Below, piece by piece: positions 45,001 through 56,731 of a stretch of DNA of 64,000 nucleotides. Under the pieces are notes generated by a model. It was not told the origin of the DNA. It made no database searches and worked only from the letters and a program-made list of their open reading frames with translations. Source of the DNA: Zingiber officinale. Taxonomy: Eukaryota > Streptophyta > Magnoliopsida > Zingiberales > Zingiberaceae. The DNA lies in the NCBI RefSeq assembly GCF_018446385.1, contig NC_056002.1, positions 9,496,894-9,560,893 on the forward strand, read 5' to 3'. Both the position numbers and the translations under genes were made by a program. Each line of letters starts with the position of its first letter. Position 1 is the first letter of the stretch.

Positions 45001-48000
45001 AGATCAGAACTTGCCAAATATATAAACCCAGCCAATATCATGAAATTCCATGTACTAAATTTCCCATTACTATGGCAGAAGATATGAGCAGTACAGTCCA
45101 AACAGCCCATTAGAACAATTATATAATCTCAATAATGCATGAATTTTAGATTGAAAAATGATTTAGTTGGAGCATCAAACCTCAACTGAATTTTTCATGT
45201 AAAATGAACCATGTTTAAGATTCCATAATATGTAGAAGCAAGAATAAAATGAGGAAGAGTTATCATATAAATTATCTTTCAAACGAAACCGAAGCACATT
45301 TCACATACCCATGATTTAAAAAGTGGAGTAGGCTGCCACCTAGGCAGAATTGAAGAGGGCCTGTTTGCCTAGGGGATAAGCAGACCCTCTTAAGCAGGTC
45401 ATTTAAAAGGCAGGCCAGATAACCTGCCTAGGTGCACATGCAGCCCACCTGGGCGATGGTCTGATTTAGTATGGAGGAAAAAAAACTGGCTTTTTGAAAT
45501 AGTTGGTTCACTTAATAAGACAAACCCTAAATCCTCTCCTGTTTCTCCCAAGTCCCAACCCACATGACCCCACAAGCATAACTCCTCTGCTGCTTCCGAC
45601 CTGACAACCACAGGACCCTCCTCCTGAGGGAATTTTTTGTCCATCTTCCTCTTCTTACTCTCCACATCGATTGCTCCCAATCACTCCCAACCCAACACCC
45701 CTTCATATGCCACAGCAGCTAATTTTCTTACAGTAACCCCTTCTGGTCTAATCAGTATTAAGGTCAGCCATCAGCATTTATTTAATCTGAAAAATACTGA
45801 GATATTCAGTTTGATGAAATACTGAAATGATGAGTATTAGATCAGTATTAGATCACTATTGTAATTGATCTGGGAAATACTAATCAAGTAGCTTTGAATT
45901 TATCTTGCAATTTACAATTGTTGAAGTTTATCTAGCATTCGATGTAGTATTATTGTTTCAAATTTTGCATTTTTTCTTGCGTTTTTTTTGTTTAGTGACT
46001 TCAAACATGGGAACAACTTTCAGCACAAGATGGCAGTTCTAATTGCTACAAATCATCCTACTCAACTTATGAGGTGTAGAATTATGGATATCTTTCTAAC
46101 AAGAAAGAACTTAATACCATTAAGTGCAAAAAGCTAAGAAAGTGATCCTATATACATAGTGTCAGCAAAAAAGAAAAATAATAATAAGACAGTTGCATGA
46201 AGAACAAAGAGGAGAAGTTCATATTTCTAGGGATGGGATGAAATCCAAGAAGTGCCATAAACAACTAAGAACTAAAAAACAAATGGATCGATTCACAGCC
46301 AGTGATCCAGAAATGGTCATGGCATCCCAGCTGAGAGGGTGGCAGTTCAAAAAAACTATCAGGATATTTTGATAATTACCCATTTTTAATTCATTTTGTC
46401 CCGATATACCCTCCCACATCCATCTTAACATCTCCGTCTCGTGTCAACTACATTTGCATTTTATTTTTTGTAACTGTTTAACATTGACTCATAAAATGCA
46501 ATTATTTGTACTACAGTTAAGCATAATGATAAACTCCTCCGTATTCCTGTTACATATATTATTTGTAGTACCCTTATCAATATTTATTTCTTATTGAAAA
46601 ATATATGCTAGGGTATCTTCCAGAATTCTTGCACATTCATATTAACAATTTTCCCACTTCTTTTCTTATATATATTCCCTTTAAAAATAAACTAGCTAAT
46701 TCCTATTTCATAAACAACGACAACAATAACCAAACCTTATCCCACTTGGTGGGTTTTGTTTCATAAAATAAACTCTAAAATAAGATAAAATGTTAAGTTA
46801 AAGTTAAAGTTAGTTTGACCTTTAGATTTTTTTTACACCCTAAAGCTTATTTTCATTTAATTTGCCTCCTCTAATTCAGAAGGAGAGCCTTGGAACAACT
46901 TTAAGTTGTTGCCATGTGACCCACAAGGTCACGGGTTCGAATCCTGGAAACAACCTCTTGCAAAAAAGCAGGGTAAGGTTGCGTACAATGAATCCTTCCC
47001 CGAGACCTAGCATGGCGGGAGCTTCGTGCAAGGGTTGCTTTTTTTTTGCCTCCTCTAATTCACAAAACCATTTAATAAACCTCAGGCCACCTCAAACCAA
47101 TAATAAAAAGTAATTTTCCGATAAGACTGTATTGGCTAAACTTTAAAATTACTTTCAAGCAGCCCAAGGCAATTAATAGTATAAATAAAAAGTTACATTT
47201 AAGTACCATTTTTAAGATATAGGACCTAAATAAATTGATTTAGTATCTATTTTCTATTTGTTATAAATCAAGATGATAAAGCACCATTCTATTTCAATGG
47301 GAGATGTCACATTATTATTTTGAGATTGTTTGGGCTAAATTGAGGCACTTTTGTAATTTATAGGGGGGTAGAGTCATCAAATTGAGGTTATATATTGAAT
47401 TGATTTAATTAAGATCCATATCGAAAATAATTGAGGTCCATATCGTGAATTGTATTAGTTGATCTTCATAGCATGAATTATTTTCGTAATTTTGCAAATG
47501 ATGAATCCTAAATTTCATGTTAAATTATAAATATAACTAAAAAAAATCACCATACTAATACATATAAGAACATCTTATTTTACACCATAGTATGTTTGAT
47601 GAAGTACATTGCCAAAATATCAAAAAGTAATAAAAGAATTATACCTATATTAATTCTTCAAATTAATTATGTTCAAGCAGTAAGCTCAAATTAAATTCAA
47701 AGTAGCAATAAAAGAAATATACTTATACTTTCAAATTAATTAAGTTCAAACAGCAATAAAAGAATCAAGCATTCCAACAGTAATAAAATTGCAAAACAAT
47801 TATACACTTCTAAATAGTTATACACTGATATACCTTGACATGAATAAAGTAAATCATTAATTTAAATTCTTCTACAAGAAAAAGAGTTTTATATGACTAA
47901 ACTTAAGATAAATAATTTTATACATGAATGGCTGAATCCGCACTTGGAAATCTCCATTGTCCACCACTGTTCAGTTGATGTATTGAACTGAGAAGTCCAG

Positions 48001-51000
48001 CAAAAAAATTGTCATCAAAGTCTATTAGGAAATAAAGCTGCGGCTTCACTGGCATCATATGGTTGAGGGTTGTAAAAGGTAGCTTGGCTGGGAAAAGTTG
48101 CAGTGGAGGAGGCGGAGCTACACAAGGTCGTGAGCAGTGTCAAAGAGAATTTGAAGCAGCAATTGATGAAGAATCATGGCTAGGATGCAATTTTAAACCC
48201 TAAACTACTATGAGGGCCCCTTTTATTCGTTGATGAGGGATTAAGATGGATTTATATAATGATAGTTGAATCATTGCTCTTGCAATTCATTTTGTATTAG
48301 TCCGTCAAATTGGACTGATTCATAATCAATTCTGACTATGAATTTACATCTTAAATCGATTGAATGAGAAAATTTAAATCGTGAATCGTCCGATTACAAT
48401 TACCATGAATTGAGACAACAAACTTTGATGGTAAATTCAGAAAACTGTAAAATTCTAGAGGCTAAAATGGTATTTACCGCTAAACCTTGCATATAAAAAG
48501 TCAACTCAATTATCTAGTGTAAAGAAACTACTGTATTCAACTAGATAGAAATTTACCTTAGATACGTGTGGCAATCAAATGGAAAGAAAAAAAAAGCAAA
48601 CAAGTTGTTACTGGTGACATCACTTCTTTATCAAACAAATTTCTTTAACATGAGTGGTGCAAAGTACAATTATAGGAGGGTGTAATGTGCACAAACTATA
48701 AGATGTCGAAATATCAATAGAATAAAAATTAAAGGAGGCTACTCTCTACTTCGTAATATTAAATATTTAAAGCAGTAAAATCTTGGTCTGTGGCTGGTGA
48801 TTTTAACAGATCAGCAGAAAAAAAAAATCACAAATCATAAACAATCGTATATATTTCATAAAATGATAAAAATGGAAGACAGTAGCCAAAGTAAATGAAA
48901 AATACTACCAAGAGGAGATAATAAAAGATTTCAGAGATCAAACATGAAAGAGACATACAAAACAAGAAAAAGAGAACAACCTGAATGGTGGCCAAGATAC
49001 CACAAGGACCCCCCTCCTCTTGAACCAAGCCCATGCAAGTCTCCGGATCAGAGCTAAATCTACAAGCATTAGTTCATACAAAATTAACTACAGAAGAAAG
49101 ACAAGATAATGCATTGGGTGACCAATCACACTAGAAATGAAAGAAGATTTCATCCATAGTCTGCACCATTTATAGCTACTTGGGATTTTAGTATTTTATG
49201 AGTACAAGATAATCCGGGCATGACATATGTAGCTATCATGTTGTGTAATCCTAAGAGAAACCATCTACCAAATTCACCAAGTGTAAATAAAATCCAACAA
49301 AAATTAAATTTGCATCAAAGAATTTCTCACGAAGGTCTATTTAATATATTAATATTTATTGTACGGCGCTGATTTTGCTCCAACAAGTGAATGTCTTTTA
49401 TCTTTGACCAATGCCAAATCTTAGTAGTATAAGGTCTTTGTGTTGATTGCTTGAAATTTTACAGACAGTACAGATTTCATTTAAAAACTAGATGAAAATT
49501 GCTAATAAGGAAATATATGTTAGGACACGCATGAGCCAGACGGGGGGATGAATAGCTCGCTTCGCTTCTTCAAACTTAATGTTGCAGCGGAAAACTTGAA
49601 AAGAAGACTCCACAATGCTAACACTTGGATTTTATTTGGTATTCACCTCATTGAGGTGACCAATCCAAGGGTCCACTCCTCACATTCACAGCTCCACTAT
49701 GAATGTCTCATTCTCGAAAACTTTCCGGAGGTGGAGAAGTCTCGTACAAGCTGTTCTTACCCGAATACAACAAGAAAACGAGAATACAAAGACAAATACA
49801 ATCGAAAACGACTCCTTGCTTTGTTGGCTTTTTTCTTACTTTGGATTGCCTCTTGGTGGTAGGAAATGCAACATCACTTATCTCCCAAACCCTCAAGAAT
49901 GGGCCACTTCAAAACATCGCAAAACCCCCTTTTCTAGGGTCTCTCTTCGGCTATAAATGCCTCTCAATCGATTGGCCTTACCACGTCAAATCGATCGTTT
50001 AAAACTTGAAAAATGGCACTTTTTTGCCCGACCAATCGATTGGTGAGTCATACCAATCGATTGATAGCTCGAATTGATTCCGAAACCTTCTGTTTTCGTG
50101 AGAAAACACTCCCAATCGATTAACCACGTTGAATTGATTGCCCCAATCGATTCAGCACCTTTATGTTTCCTTGCAAAAACCATCCAATCGATTGCCCTAA
50201 TCGATTGGTGATGTCGGAATCGATTGCCCTAATAAATTCCGACACCTTCTATGTTCCGTGAAAAAGCCTTCAATCGATTACACTAACGATTGCTTTGGGC
50301 CAATCGATTATACCAATCGATTGCCCAACCCTAAATTCAAAATCAGAACCAATCGATTGGCACATCACCCCAATCGATCAGTAACACTGAATTCAGTCCT
50401 CTCAAGACTGCATTCGTGTCTTTCTTGATATCCGATTGACCTCAATCTACCAAGACTCTCTTTGCTCAACATCTTGACCTGTCGAGACTCTCCATGCCCA
50501 ATATCCAATCAACCTTAACCCATTGGAACTAGCTCACCAAGTGTTCGGTCCTCCTTGATCCACTTGGACTTTCCCTTGCCAACCTTCCCATTGGACTACC
50601 ACCGCCTAGCCCTGCTAGGACTTTCATTGCCTAGTTCCCACCTAGGTCTTTCACCGCCTAGCCCCGCTAGGACTTCCATTGCCTAGTTCCCACCTAGGTC
50701 TTCCATTGCCTAGCCATGCTAGGATTTGTCATTGTCTAACCTCCAGTTAGAACTTCTTATTGCCTAACATACCATTAGTCTTTTCCTTGTCTAACTTTAG
50801 TTAGGACTTTCCAAGTCGAGTATCCGGTCCTTCTTGACCTACTTGACTTCTCTCTCACATATTGTCAAACATCGAAACTCAAGCTCGGACCAACCTGAGA
50901 TTAGTCAAACCGGTCAAGCTTAACCCAAGGACGATTGCACCAACAATATATGGTTGTTAAGTAGACCTATGGCATATGGTAGGTATAATCCTGCAAACAT

Positions 51001-53809
51001 CCATCCAAAATATTTATAAATCGAACATATTTAAGACTAGGTGTACCAAGAAGGAAATACCTAGATGGATCTATACATTATCAATAGGTTCCAAACAAGA
51101 AATACTAAATTATCAAGAAACCATTTTTTTAGAATAACTTGTAATACTTTAGGTGGATGTAGAAATTGATAGTAGACATTTTACTTCAAACTTTTGATCT
51201 CAAGTAGGTTAAACATAAATTGTAGTATGCCCCGACTTCAGGAGCAAGATAATATCCTAGAATAAATTTTCCTCATTTCTTCCCGCATATTTGGGATATT
51301 TTTCTCATTTCAGAACTTTCCAAGTGCATTGTATACATATAAACCTGATCGAATCCTCATTTATCTATATGAACAATATAGCATATCACTTTGACCCATA
51401 CATTAACTGATGCAGAAGGTAATCAAAGATGGTCACGTGGTACAAGTTGTCAAAGTCAATGGAAAGTCGTTTCCTGATTCTGCAATGCCCTAACTCCGGG
51501 AAGGACCCTGGCTCCACGCAGCCCAGACTGTCTGCAAGGTTCCCCGACTCCGAAGGGATCCCCTTGACTCCGAATGGTCCCAAACTCCCTGAAAGATTCC
51601 CCGACTCCGAAGGAAACCCACTCGAAGGCGAGCATTGCCATCACTCAAGGAAGATGCGGGTAACGTTGTCGTTTAGCCCGGAAGTCGTGGGCAGCGCCTT
51701 CATTTATTTTAGGAGACGTGAGTAGCATTAGTGGGAATCTCGGAACATGTGGAGATCATGAGAACACAACCGCCACTTTATAAAAGGTAGCCCAATCCTA
51801 CGAGCATAGGTACGTGCACACACGCATCCAAACCCTAACTACTGCTCTTCGTTTTCCTTCCTCCACCCCCATCGAAACTGACTTAGGCATCGAAGTGGTT
51901 GCGCTGGGAACCTCAGGCTGTCATTCTAACTTTCTTTCCCTATTTTCTCTCACCAGGCCCTGGCGGACCTCTCCACAAGTTCTCATCGTTGTTTGGCGCT
52001 CGACGACCCAATCAACATCGACGCCTACTCGCCGGTGGCTCGTTTGAAGGCGTTCTCAGGCAAGATCATTAACTATGGCCAAGTGAATCTCCATTAAACA
52101 TAACACGAGGAACAACAAATCACACAAAATCATTGTCAGTGAATTGGTGATTCATGAACAACCTGAAAGCTCAGTTTCTTGTCCCATATGAATTTGCCTA
52201 CTTCATTACAAGATTGCAGTCAAATGACAACATACCTAGACCAAATAGATGAAAGTATCCATTTTTAAAATAAATAAATAAATAAATTGTCACATGATAA
52301 AAAGGTGTACTTGAATGAATAAGCAAATTGCGCAGCCCAATCAGCAGCCTTGTCTTACACACAAGATACTCTTATTTTCATCAACTTGAAACAGCTCACG
52401 TATAACCTATATTACATTGATAATAAACTAAATGAATTTTTTGTTATGATATATACATTGAATTATGATCTCATTTTCTGCTTCCAGATGAATTCTAAGT
52501 GAACATCTTAATCACACTTGGTTGCCAGAACCTATCCCAATTGCAATAATCACGAGAATGAAGTGGCTGAAGCTACTCCTCCTACTATATAGAGTACACT
52601 TATGGAAGAGGACTTGGCTTTTGCAGAATGAGTGTAAACAAAAAATAGTCGGCAGAAGAATAAGGTGAATGAGAAAGTATCATTAAAATTCCACCAAATG
52701 TGATCATTGGAAGTAATCTTCAACATTCGTTTAGAAAAAAAGAGAGAATGAATTCTCCACAATCTAATTAACTTGAAATCAGAAATGTCATGCCTTCTAA
52801 AGTTAAAATAGACACCCCAGTTTTGAGTAAATGTTATGTGCGCTTATATACCATTTGCATTTACCATAAACAGGTTTGTTTATAGCCGCCATGACAAAGA
52901 AAATGGACCTCACTCACCAACTAGTATTTACATATCTTTCAAGAATAATGCTCAACAACTTACTGCAAAGGCAAGTCGAACCATAATCCTAAGTTAGCTG
53001 CATAGTGTAATCAAAAGTATAATTTTCACAAATATCACGAGTCATTTTAAAGTTGATGTTAAAGTAACCATCATAAACTGAAGAAAATGCAGAAGATTGT
53101 GAAGTTGAAAGAATATGAATAAGACATAGAACCATATCAAGATACATTAACAACTTTAAACTTCTATCGCATCATTAGCTTAAGTGCTTTAATTTTAATA
53201 CAACCCTTGAGTTTGTTAAACTTCCAAAGTCTAACAGAAACAATGTATATAAGGTCAATGACACTGATTTCCATAGCTACAGGCACAACTGACGCATGAT
53301 ATTTCAAAAAGATATCCTATGCAGCAAATGAATAAAATTGTCAGAGATAACTCGCGAGTTAACCTGATTCCCTGGTTACTCCATTGTGCTAGAACATCCC
53401 TCGACACGCAATTTCCGAACACCATGAGAAACAACTTCTCGGCATCTGCTAACGAGAGAGGCTCTCCGAAACCAAAACGCATGCCTTCCGCTCCTTCCCC
53501 CGACTTCTCTAAATGCGTGCTGCTGGTCTGATCCTTAATGACTGACGCAATCGAGCCAGTCCTATTCCCCACATCCTCTCCCGCACTCGCGGGCTTTGCA
53601 GGGCTGACACTTTTATTTCCAGCAGCCACGGCGGCCTTGATCCTCTTCTCCGCCGCTGTCGCCATGAGCTCGCGCTGCACTCTCCGGTTCGTCGCCTCAA
53701 CGGACTCTTCCGTTATATCCAGCGGCTTGCTCCGCTTCGCCTCAGGCGGCAAGCTCTGCAGGCTCATCCGCAGCGCCATCTGAAGATCCTCGTCCTCTCG
53801 ATCCACCAT
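33082..53809 (-). CDS. MINDY3: MINDY-3/FAM188A-type Lys48-ubiquitin deubiquitinase, seven exons over 20.7 kb
   Basis: Cysteine protease family that trims ubiquitin chains. Exons in gene order: 53809-53364, 49059-48981, 44943-44789, 43837-43717, 43626-43441, 34575-34504, 33891-33082. All borders are GT-AG and all phases fit, giving 622 residues without a stop. Seen: N-terminal ubiquitin-interacting motif (about 5-18, EDEDLQMALRMSLQ); catalytic Cys168 in QEEGGPCG; the RMGAMLFLISALLSRG and PLVTAPFGHASQ blocks; catalytic His423 in WVVGSESHYTVLF; an EF-hand-like loop at 452-463 (DAQDQSGGGGFI); and the family's end motif TRWPRA. Length and order match animal MINDY-3 plus the plant N-terminus. Introns of 4304, 4037, 951, 90, 8865 and 612 bases; the long ones hold transposons. 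The family call rests on these motifs and I regard it as strong. Confidence 0.9.
35640..35890 (+). repeat. Minisatellite of about 30-base units in the element B LTR
   Basis: Eight to ten copies of GAAAGTCCTGGTGAGTGAAG followed by CCAGGCAGA, alternating with the variant CCTAGTGAGTGAAGCTAGG. Most copies contain GGTGAGT or AGTGAGT. Confidence 0.92.
36212..36462. repeat. Palindrome array in the 5' LTR of element B
   Basis: Units GGATCGATC-CGTG-GATCGATCC recur four times, with one CGATCGATC-AGCC-GATCGATCG unit and a GATCGG/GGATCGATC variant. Same 8-4-8 architecture as element A but with the spacer CGTG. Confidence 0.9.
36969..36980 (+). other. Primer binding site of element B
   Basis: TGGTATCGAGCG, two bases after the LTR; matches the initiator-Met site except for G in place of A at position 8 and at the last base. 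Confidence 0.8.
37040..38855 (+). pseudogene. Element B gag, broken, with two CCHC zinc knuckles
   Basis: The N-terminal gag (from about 37090) with MSFDSWKSRIENFLMMEME is cut by a stop at 37262-37264. Later parts lie in other frames (37313-37603, then 37390-37626) until a long frame 37503-38855. That frame holds acidic/Ser-rich sequence, knuckle 1 CFECREHEHYKSKC (from 37848), knuckle 2 CFLCQQKGHYRSQC (from 37989), a coiled coil (ENQVLRSRLDKMEKTL), and a Lys-rich tail with TREVIP repeated. Two knuckles instead of the single one in element A. No protease motif follows. Confidence 0.85.
38856..40195 (+). other. Noncoding interior of element B
   Basis: AT-rich, no protease, integrase, reverse transcriptase or RNase H traces that I can find on either strand. 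The part near 39610-40140 resembles the spacer after pol in element A. Confidence 0.65.
40200..40377. repeat. Internal palindrome array of element B
   Basis: GATCGATC-CATG-GATCGATT, AATCGATC-CGTG-GATCGATT (twice) and GATCGATC-AGCC-GATCGATC units. It occupies the same relative place as the env-leader array in element A; a TCTAG/GTAACC donor-like site follows at about 40437, although the env-like frame is absent. Confidence 0.85.
40440..41292 (+). other. 3' noncoding region and polypurine tracts of element B
   Basis: Repeated TAGGGGGAGAATG/AGGGAGTTTGCC runs (for example 41043-41052, 41094-41105) and the terminal AAAAGGGGAGAT. Repeats of ATTACCTA-containing phrases about 60 bases apart. Confidence 0.7.
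41293..42766 (+). repeat. 3' LTR of element B
   Basis: 1474 bases. The right half is nearly identical to the 5' copy, but the minisatellite (41450-41700) and palindrome array (42020-42264) show many losses of 1-4 bases and a few changes. Confidence 0.95.
42792..43000 (-). mobile_element. tRNA-derived SINE with 18-base target duplication
   Basis: Flanked by CCTAATTCATTCATTCAT at 42774-42791 and 43001-43018. On the minus strand the head has a polymerase III box A (TAGCCAAGTTGG) and box B (GAGTTCAAATC) at tRNA-like spacing. Body about 209 bases. It lies two bases past the element B target duplication, within intron 5 of the MINDY-3-like gene, in the same orientation as that gene. Confidence 0.88.
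44944..48980 (-). other. Intron 2 of the MINDY-3-like gene
   Basis: 4037 bases. Holds a SINE (46879-47044), a short LINE-tail-like piece (ACAACAATAACCAAACCTTA, 46721-46740), and a region rich in CCTAGG/GCAGGC words (45320-45480) that looks like an unclassified repeat. Confidence 0.75.
46879..47044 (+). mobile_element. tRNA-derived SINE (Au-like) with 18-base target duplication
   Basis: Flanked by TTTGCCTCCTCTAATTCA at 46861-46878 and 47045-47062. Contains box B GGTTCGAATCC, the phrase GGCGGGAGCTTCGTGCA typical of plant Au-type SINEs, and ends in a T run. The first tRNA-like promoter box is poor. Confidence 0.9.
49518..50945 (-). mobile_element. Solo LTR of a Sirevirus-related copia family
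   Basis: Reads TGTTGGTGCAATC to TCCTAACA on the minus strand and is flanked by ATATA (49513-49517 and 50946-50950). It has CTAGGACTT/AAGTCCTAG minisatellite units and a CCAATCGATTGG block (49965-50382), like element B but clearly a different subfamily. No internal region is present, as expected after recombination between two LTRs. Same direction as the host gene. Confidence 0.9.
51420..52075 (+). mobile_element. LTR fragment, probably Ty3/gypsy
   Basis: GC-rich island with CCCCGACTCCGAAGG repeated three times, a TATA box (TATAAAAGG, 51779-51787) and the phrase GACTTAGGCATCGAAGTGG that resembles the post-TATA part of gypsy LTRs. Limits and target duplication not found. Confidence 0.55.
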
Positions 53810-55085
53810 GGCCAATTCCCCCCTAATATCCCCTGAAACCGGGAACTAGGGTTTCGATCGGCAGCGTCCCGTCGCTAGATCATGCGTCCAATAAATCAAC
53901 CGAATCAAATCTCAAGAATAGCTGGAGTTCCACACTCGATTCCTAGTCGAAATCTTGATGGAACAGGCGGAGATTGCTATCCTACTGATATCGTCGAAAA
54001 ATAATATTGTGAGCTCGCGCGATCGAACGGGAAGCAACGCGATGAGAGAGAGGGGGGTCAATATCACTTGAAGGAGTCATCTTACGGGATTACCAAAATA
54101 CCCTCCAGACTTTACAGGAAATCGATCACTCACCGTCCAATCGATGTTTTGTCGATAGTTTTACGCAGATTGTAATTGTATTAATTTTATTTTTTTAAAA
54201 CAACCTTTTTATTATGTTCATTGCCCGAATTAGTGGTGGAAAAAAGTTAAAATAGACACGCAATTAAGTTTAGGGCGAATTACCGTTTACGCCTGAGGTT
54301 TGGTTAAAGTATGAATTGATCTTATACTTTCAAAAGTAATAAAAAATCCTTCAGATTTAGTTAAAGTAAAAAAAAAAAAACCGTTGACGGGTCGATGATA
54401 GTAATCAATCCGTAAAAATAAGAAAAAGATTTATATATTTTTATGTTTTAGCGAAAAAAAAGATTATCTAAAGTAACTAAAAATTAATTAAAGTAAAAAA
54501 TTATTATAATTTGAGAGAGTCATTTCACTAATCGATTGTATAAATTCTAAACCCATAGAGTCAGAATATCTTTAATTATAAATTCTTTACTGAAATATAT
54601 CTATTACAAAAATCCGTTCTCCTTATCTTATGCTCCAAACCATAATTAGTCGTTCTCCTTATCTTATGCTCCCAACTAGACTCCTCTTTCCTATGTTTTA
54701 TTTTTTAAACTGTAAAAAGTAATCGATCAATAGAATGACTTTCAAATTGTAATAATTTTTTACTTTAGTTAATTTTCAACTGCTTCATAAATTGTTTTAC
54801 ATTTTTCCCGTTGAAATGCAAGGATATATATGTCTTTTTTTTAATCTTGATTGACTACTATCGTCGACCAGTCAAGGAACTTTTTTATTACTTTAACTAA
54901 ACCATAAAGATCATTTCGTACTTTAACCAAACTTCAGGGGGTAAAATGTAATTCACCCTTGAGTTTAAATAAACAACCTTTATATTAATTTTTTACAAAC
55001 ATAATTAAAATTATTTTTAAATATTTAAAATCACCAAAAAATTAATATAGCAAACATTAACTAGCTCCTATGAATGCAGTGCATA
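53810..55085. other. Promoter side of the MINDY-3-like gene and intergenic DNA
   Basis: 53810-54060 is the GC-richer leader and promoter of the minus-strand gene. Beyond that AT-rich; phrases such as GAGTTTGGTTAAAGTA recur in both orientations near 54295 and 54900 (inverted repeat about 600 bases apart), a possible small transposon. Confidence 0.5.
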
Positions 55086-55087
55086 TT

Positions 55088-55186
55088 AGTTGGCTGCTAC
55101 GATATTGTAGTTGTCAATTAATTACTTTAAATCAAAAAATTTTATAATAATTTTAATTTAGAATAAATAATATTAAGTAAGTATGT

Positions 55187-55254
<68 letters not shown>

Positions 55255-55345
55255 TTGGCTGCTACAATATTGTAGTTATCAATTAATTACTTTAAATAAA
55301 AATTTTTTATAATAATTTAAATTTAGAATAAATAATATTAAGTAA
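55088..55345. repeat. 93-base direct repeat flanking a (TA)n tract
   Basis: 55088-55180 and 55253-55345 are near-identical (AGTTGGCTGCTAC start, ATAATATTAAGTAA end). Between them lies a (TA)n run at 55191-55250. Confidence 0.9.
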
Positions 55346-55598
55346 ATAGAAGGTTCGATATTTTTAATTAGTTAGATATTTTTAAAAATGCTACAGCATA
55401 GATGGATAATAATGATCATTTATTTTAAAAAATATGGCCATATTTGCGAGACGGGGAAAAACTTAAAAGAAAATTCTTATCCTATAAAAGTAGTCCGACT
55501 CTCATAAATAAAAATATGTGATATAATATTTGAAATCTTAATTTATAGAATAATCTTCTTGAGCATCGGACTGAACTTCCTTATCTATCATTTAATTC

Positions 55599-55830
55599 AT
55601 TCTCTTTGAGAATTCTTCCTCGTAGGACGGAATTCTTGCCAGTTGCCACCCTCCTAAGTGTCCATAATAGCATTGACATACCGGTAAGTCGAACTCTGTT
55701 ATGATGTAGTGTATTATATATACAGACTACAGTACATGAGAACGGAGTTTGACTTATTAGTATGGCACTACTATTATGGATAGTTAGAAGGGTGGCAAGA
55801 ATTTCGTCAGGAAGAATTCTCAAAGAGAAT
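55599..55830. mobile_element. Foldback (MITE-like) inverted-repeat element
   Basis: The first half from ATTCTCTTTGAGAATTCTTCC is repeated in reverse complement to GAAGAATTCTCAAAGAGAAT at the end, with the match continuing with small gaps almost to the centre near 55715. No coding capacity; no certain target duplication. Confidence 0.8.
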
Positions 55831-56154
55831 AAAATATTATAATATTAAAGCTAAAAGCTAATAAATTTAAAAAATAAAAATAAAAATAAATTACTTGCTC
55901 ATATTAGCATTGTGACATAAATAATATATTATCCGATTAATAGTCAGATGCCTATTCTATCGGGTGTTTATCCTTTTTCATTTACTATTTAATTGTCTAT
56001 AATTAATAACTATCTATGATTTATTAGATGAATGAATACTAAAAAAAAAGTTATTTTAAAATTTTTTATATCTATTTCTGTAACTCAATCTTTAAATTAA
56101 AAAAAAAGTAAAATTTTATTGATACGTTTAAAAAAACTATTGATGTCAAAGCGT

Positions 56155-56157
<3 letters not shown>

Positions 56158-56235
<78 letters not shown>
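56158..56235. repeat. (TA)n microsatellite
   Basis: Pure TA repeat of about 78 bases. Confidence 0.95.
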
Positions 56236-56240
<5 letters not shown>

Positions 56241-56371
56241 TATTTTTTAAAGTTATTGACATAATTAAATTTCATTTTAGAATTTAGACATGAAATTATA
56301 ATATTAGGTACAAATTTAAAATCAAAATTAAATGTTTTGAGATAATCACCTTATGTGCGACGTAAGAAGTG

Positions 56372-56731
56372 AGGACTAACCTTTTAGCAGCTACTGATAT
56401 AACAATGATATTTTAAAAAGTTATAATTTTGATAATTAAAGACACCCTTTTGATTTTATGAGATAAATTGAATCATAATGATTAATTCATATAATATCCC
56501 CATTGTATATAGACATAGTACTTTATATATAATATTTTTATAAAATTAAATTAAAAGTAATTTAATTCTATATATTATAGTAACTAACCTTTTAGCGACT
56601 ACTTCCTGACTGATATAACATTGATATTTTAAAAAGTTATAATTTTGATAATTAAAGACATCCTTTTGTATTTTATGATTTTATGAGATAAATTGAAACA
56701 TAATTATTAATTCATATAATATCTCCATTGC
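56372..56731. repeat. Direct repeat of about 145 bases
   Basis: 56372-56513 and 56580-56731 share AACCTTTTAGC, GATATTTTAAAAAGTTATAA and TTCATATAATATC with small indels; 66 bases between the copies. Confidence 0.85.

Larger units (their letters stand above)
49060..53363 (-). other. Intron 1 of the MINDY-3-like gene
   Basis: 4304 bases containing a solo LTR (49518-50945) and a gypsy-like LTR fragment (51420-52075). The rest (52080-53360) is AT-rich and shows nothing further. Confidence 0.8.

Noticed and set aside
51429..52047. Open frames in the intron 1 GC-rich island
   Set aside because: The sequence has LTR features (TATA box, tandem CCCCGACTCCGAAGG) and no protein family match.
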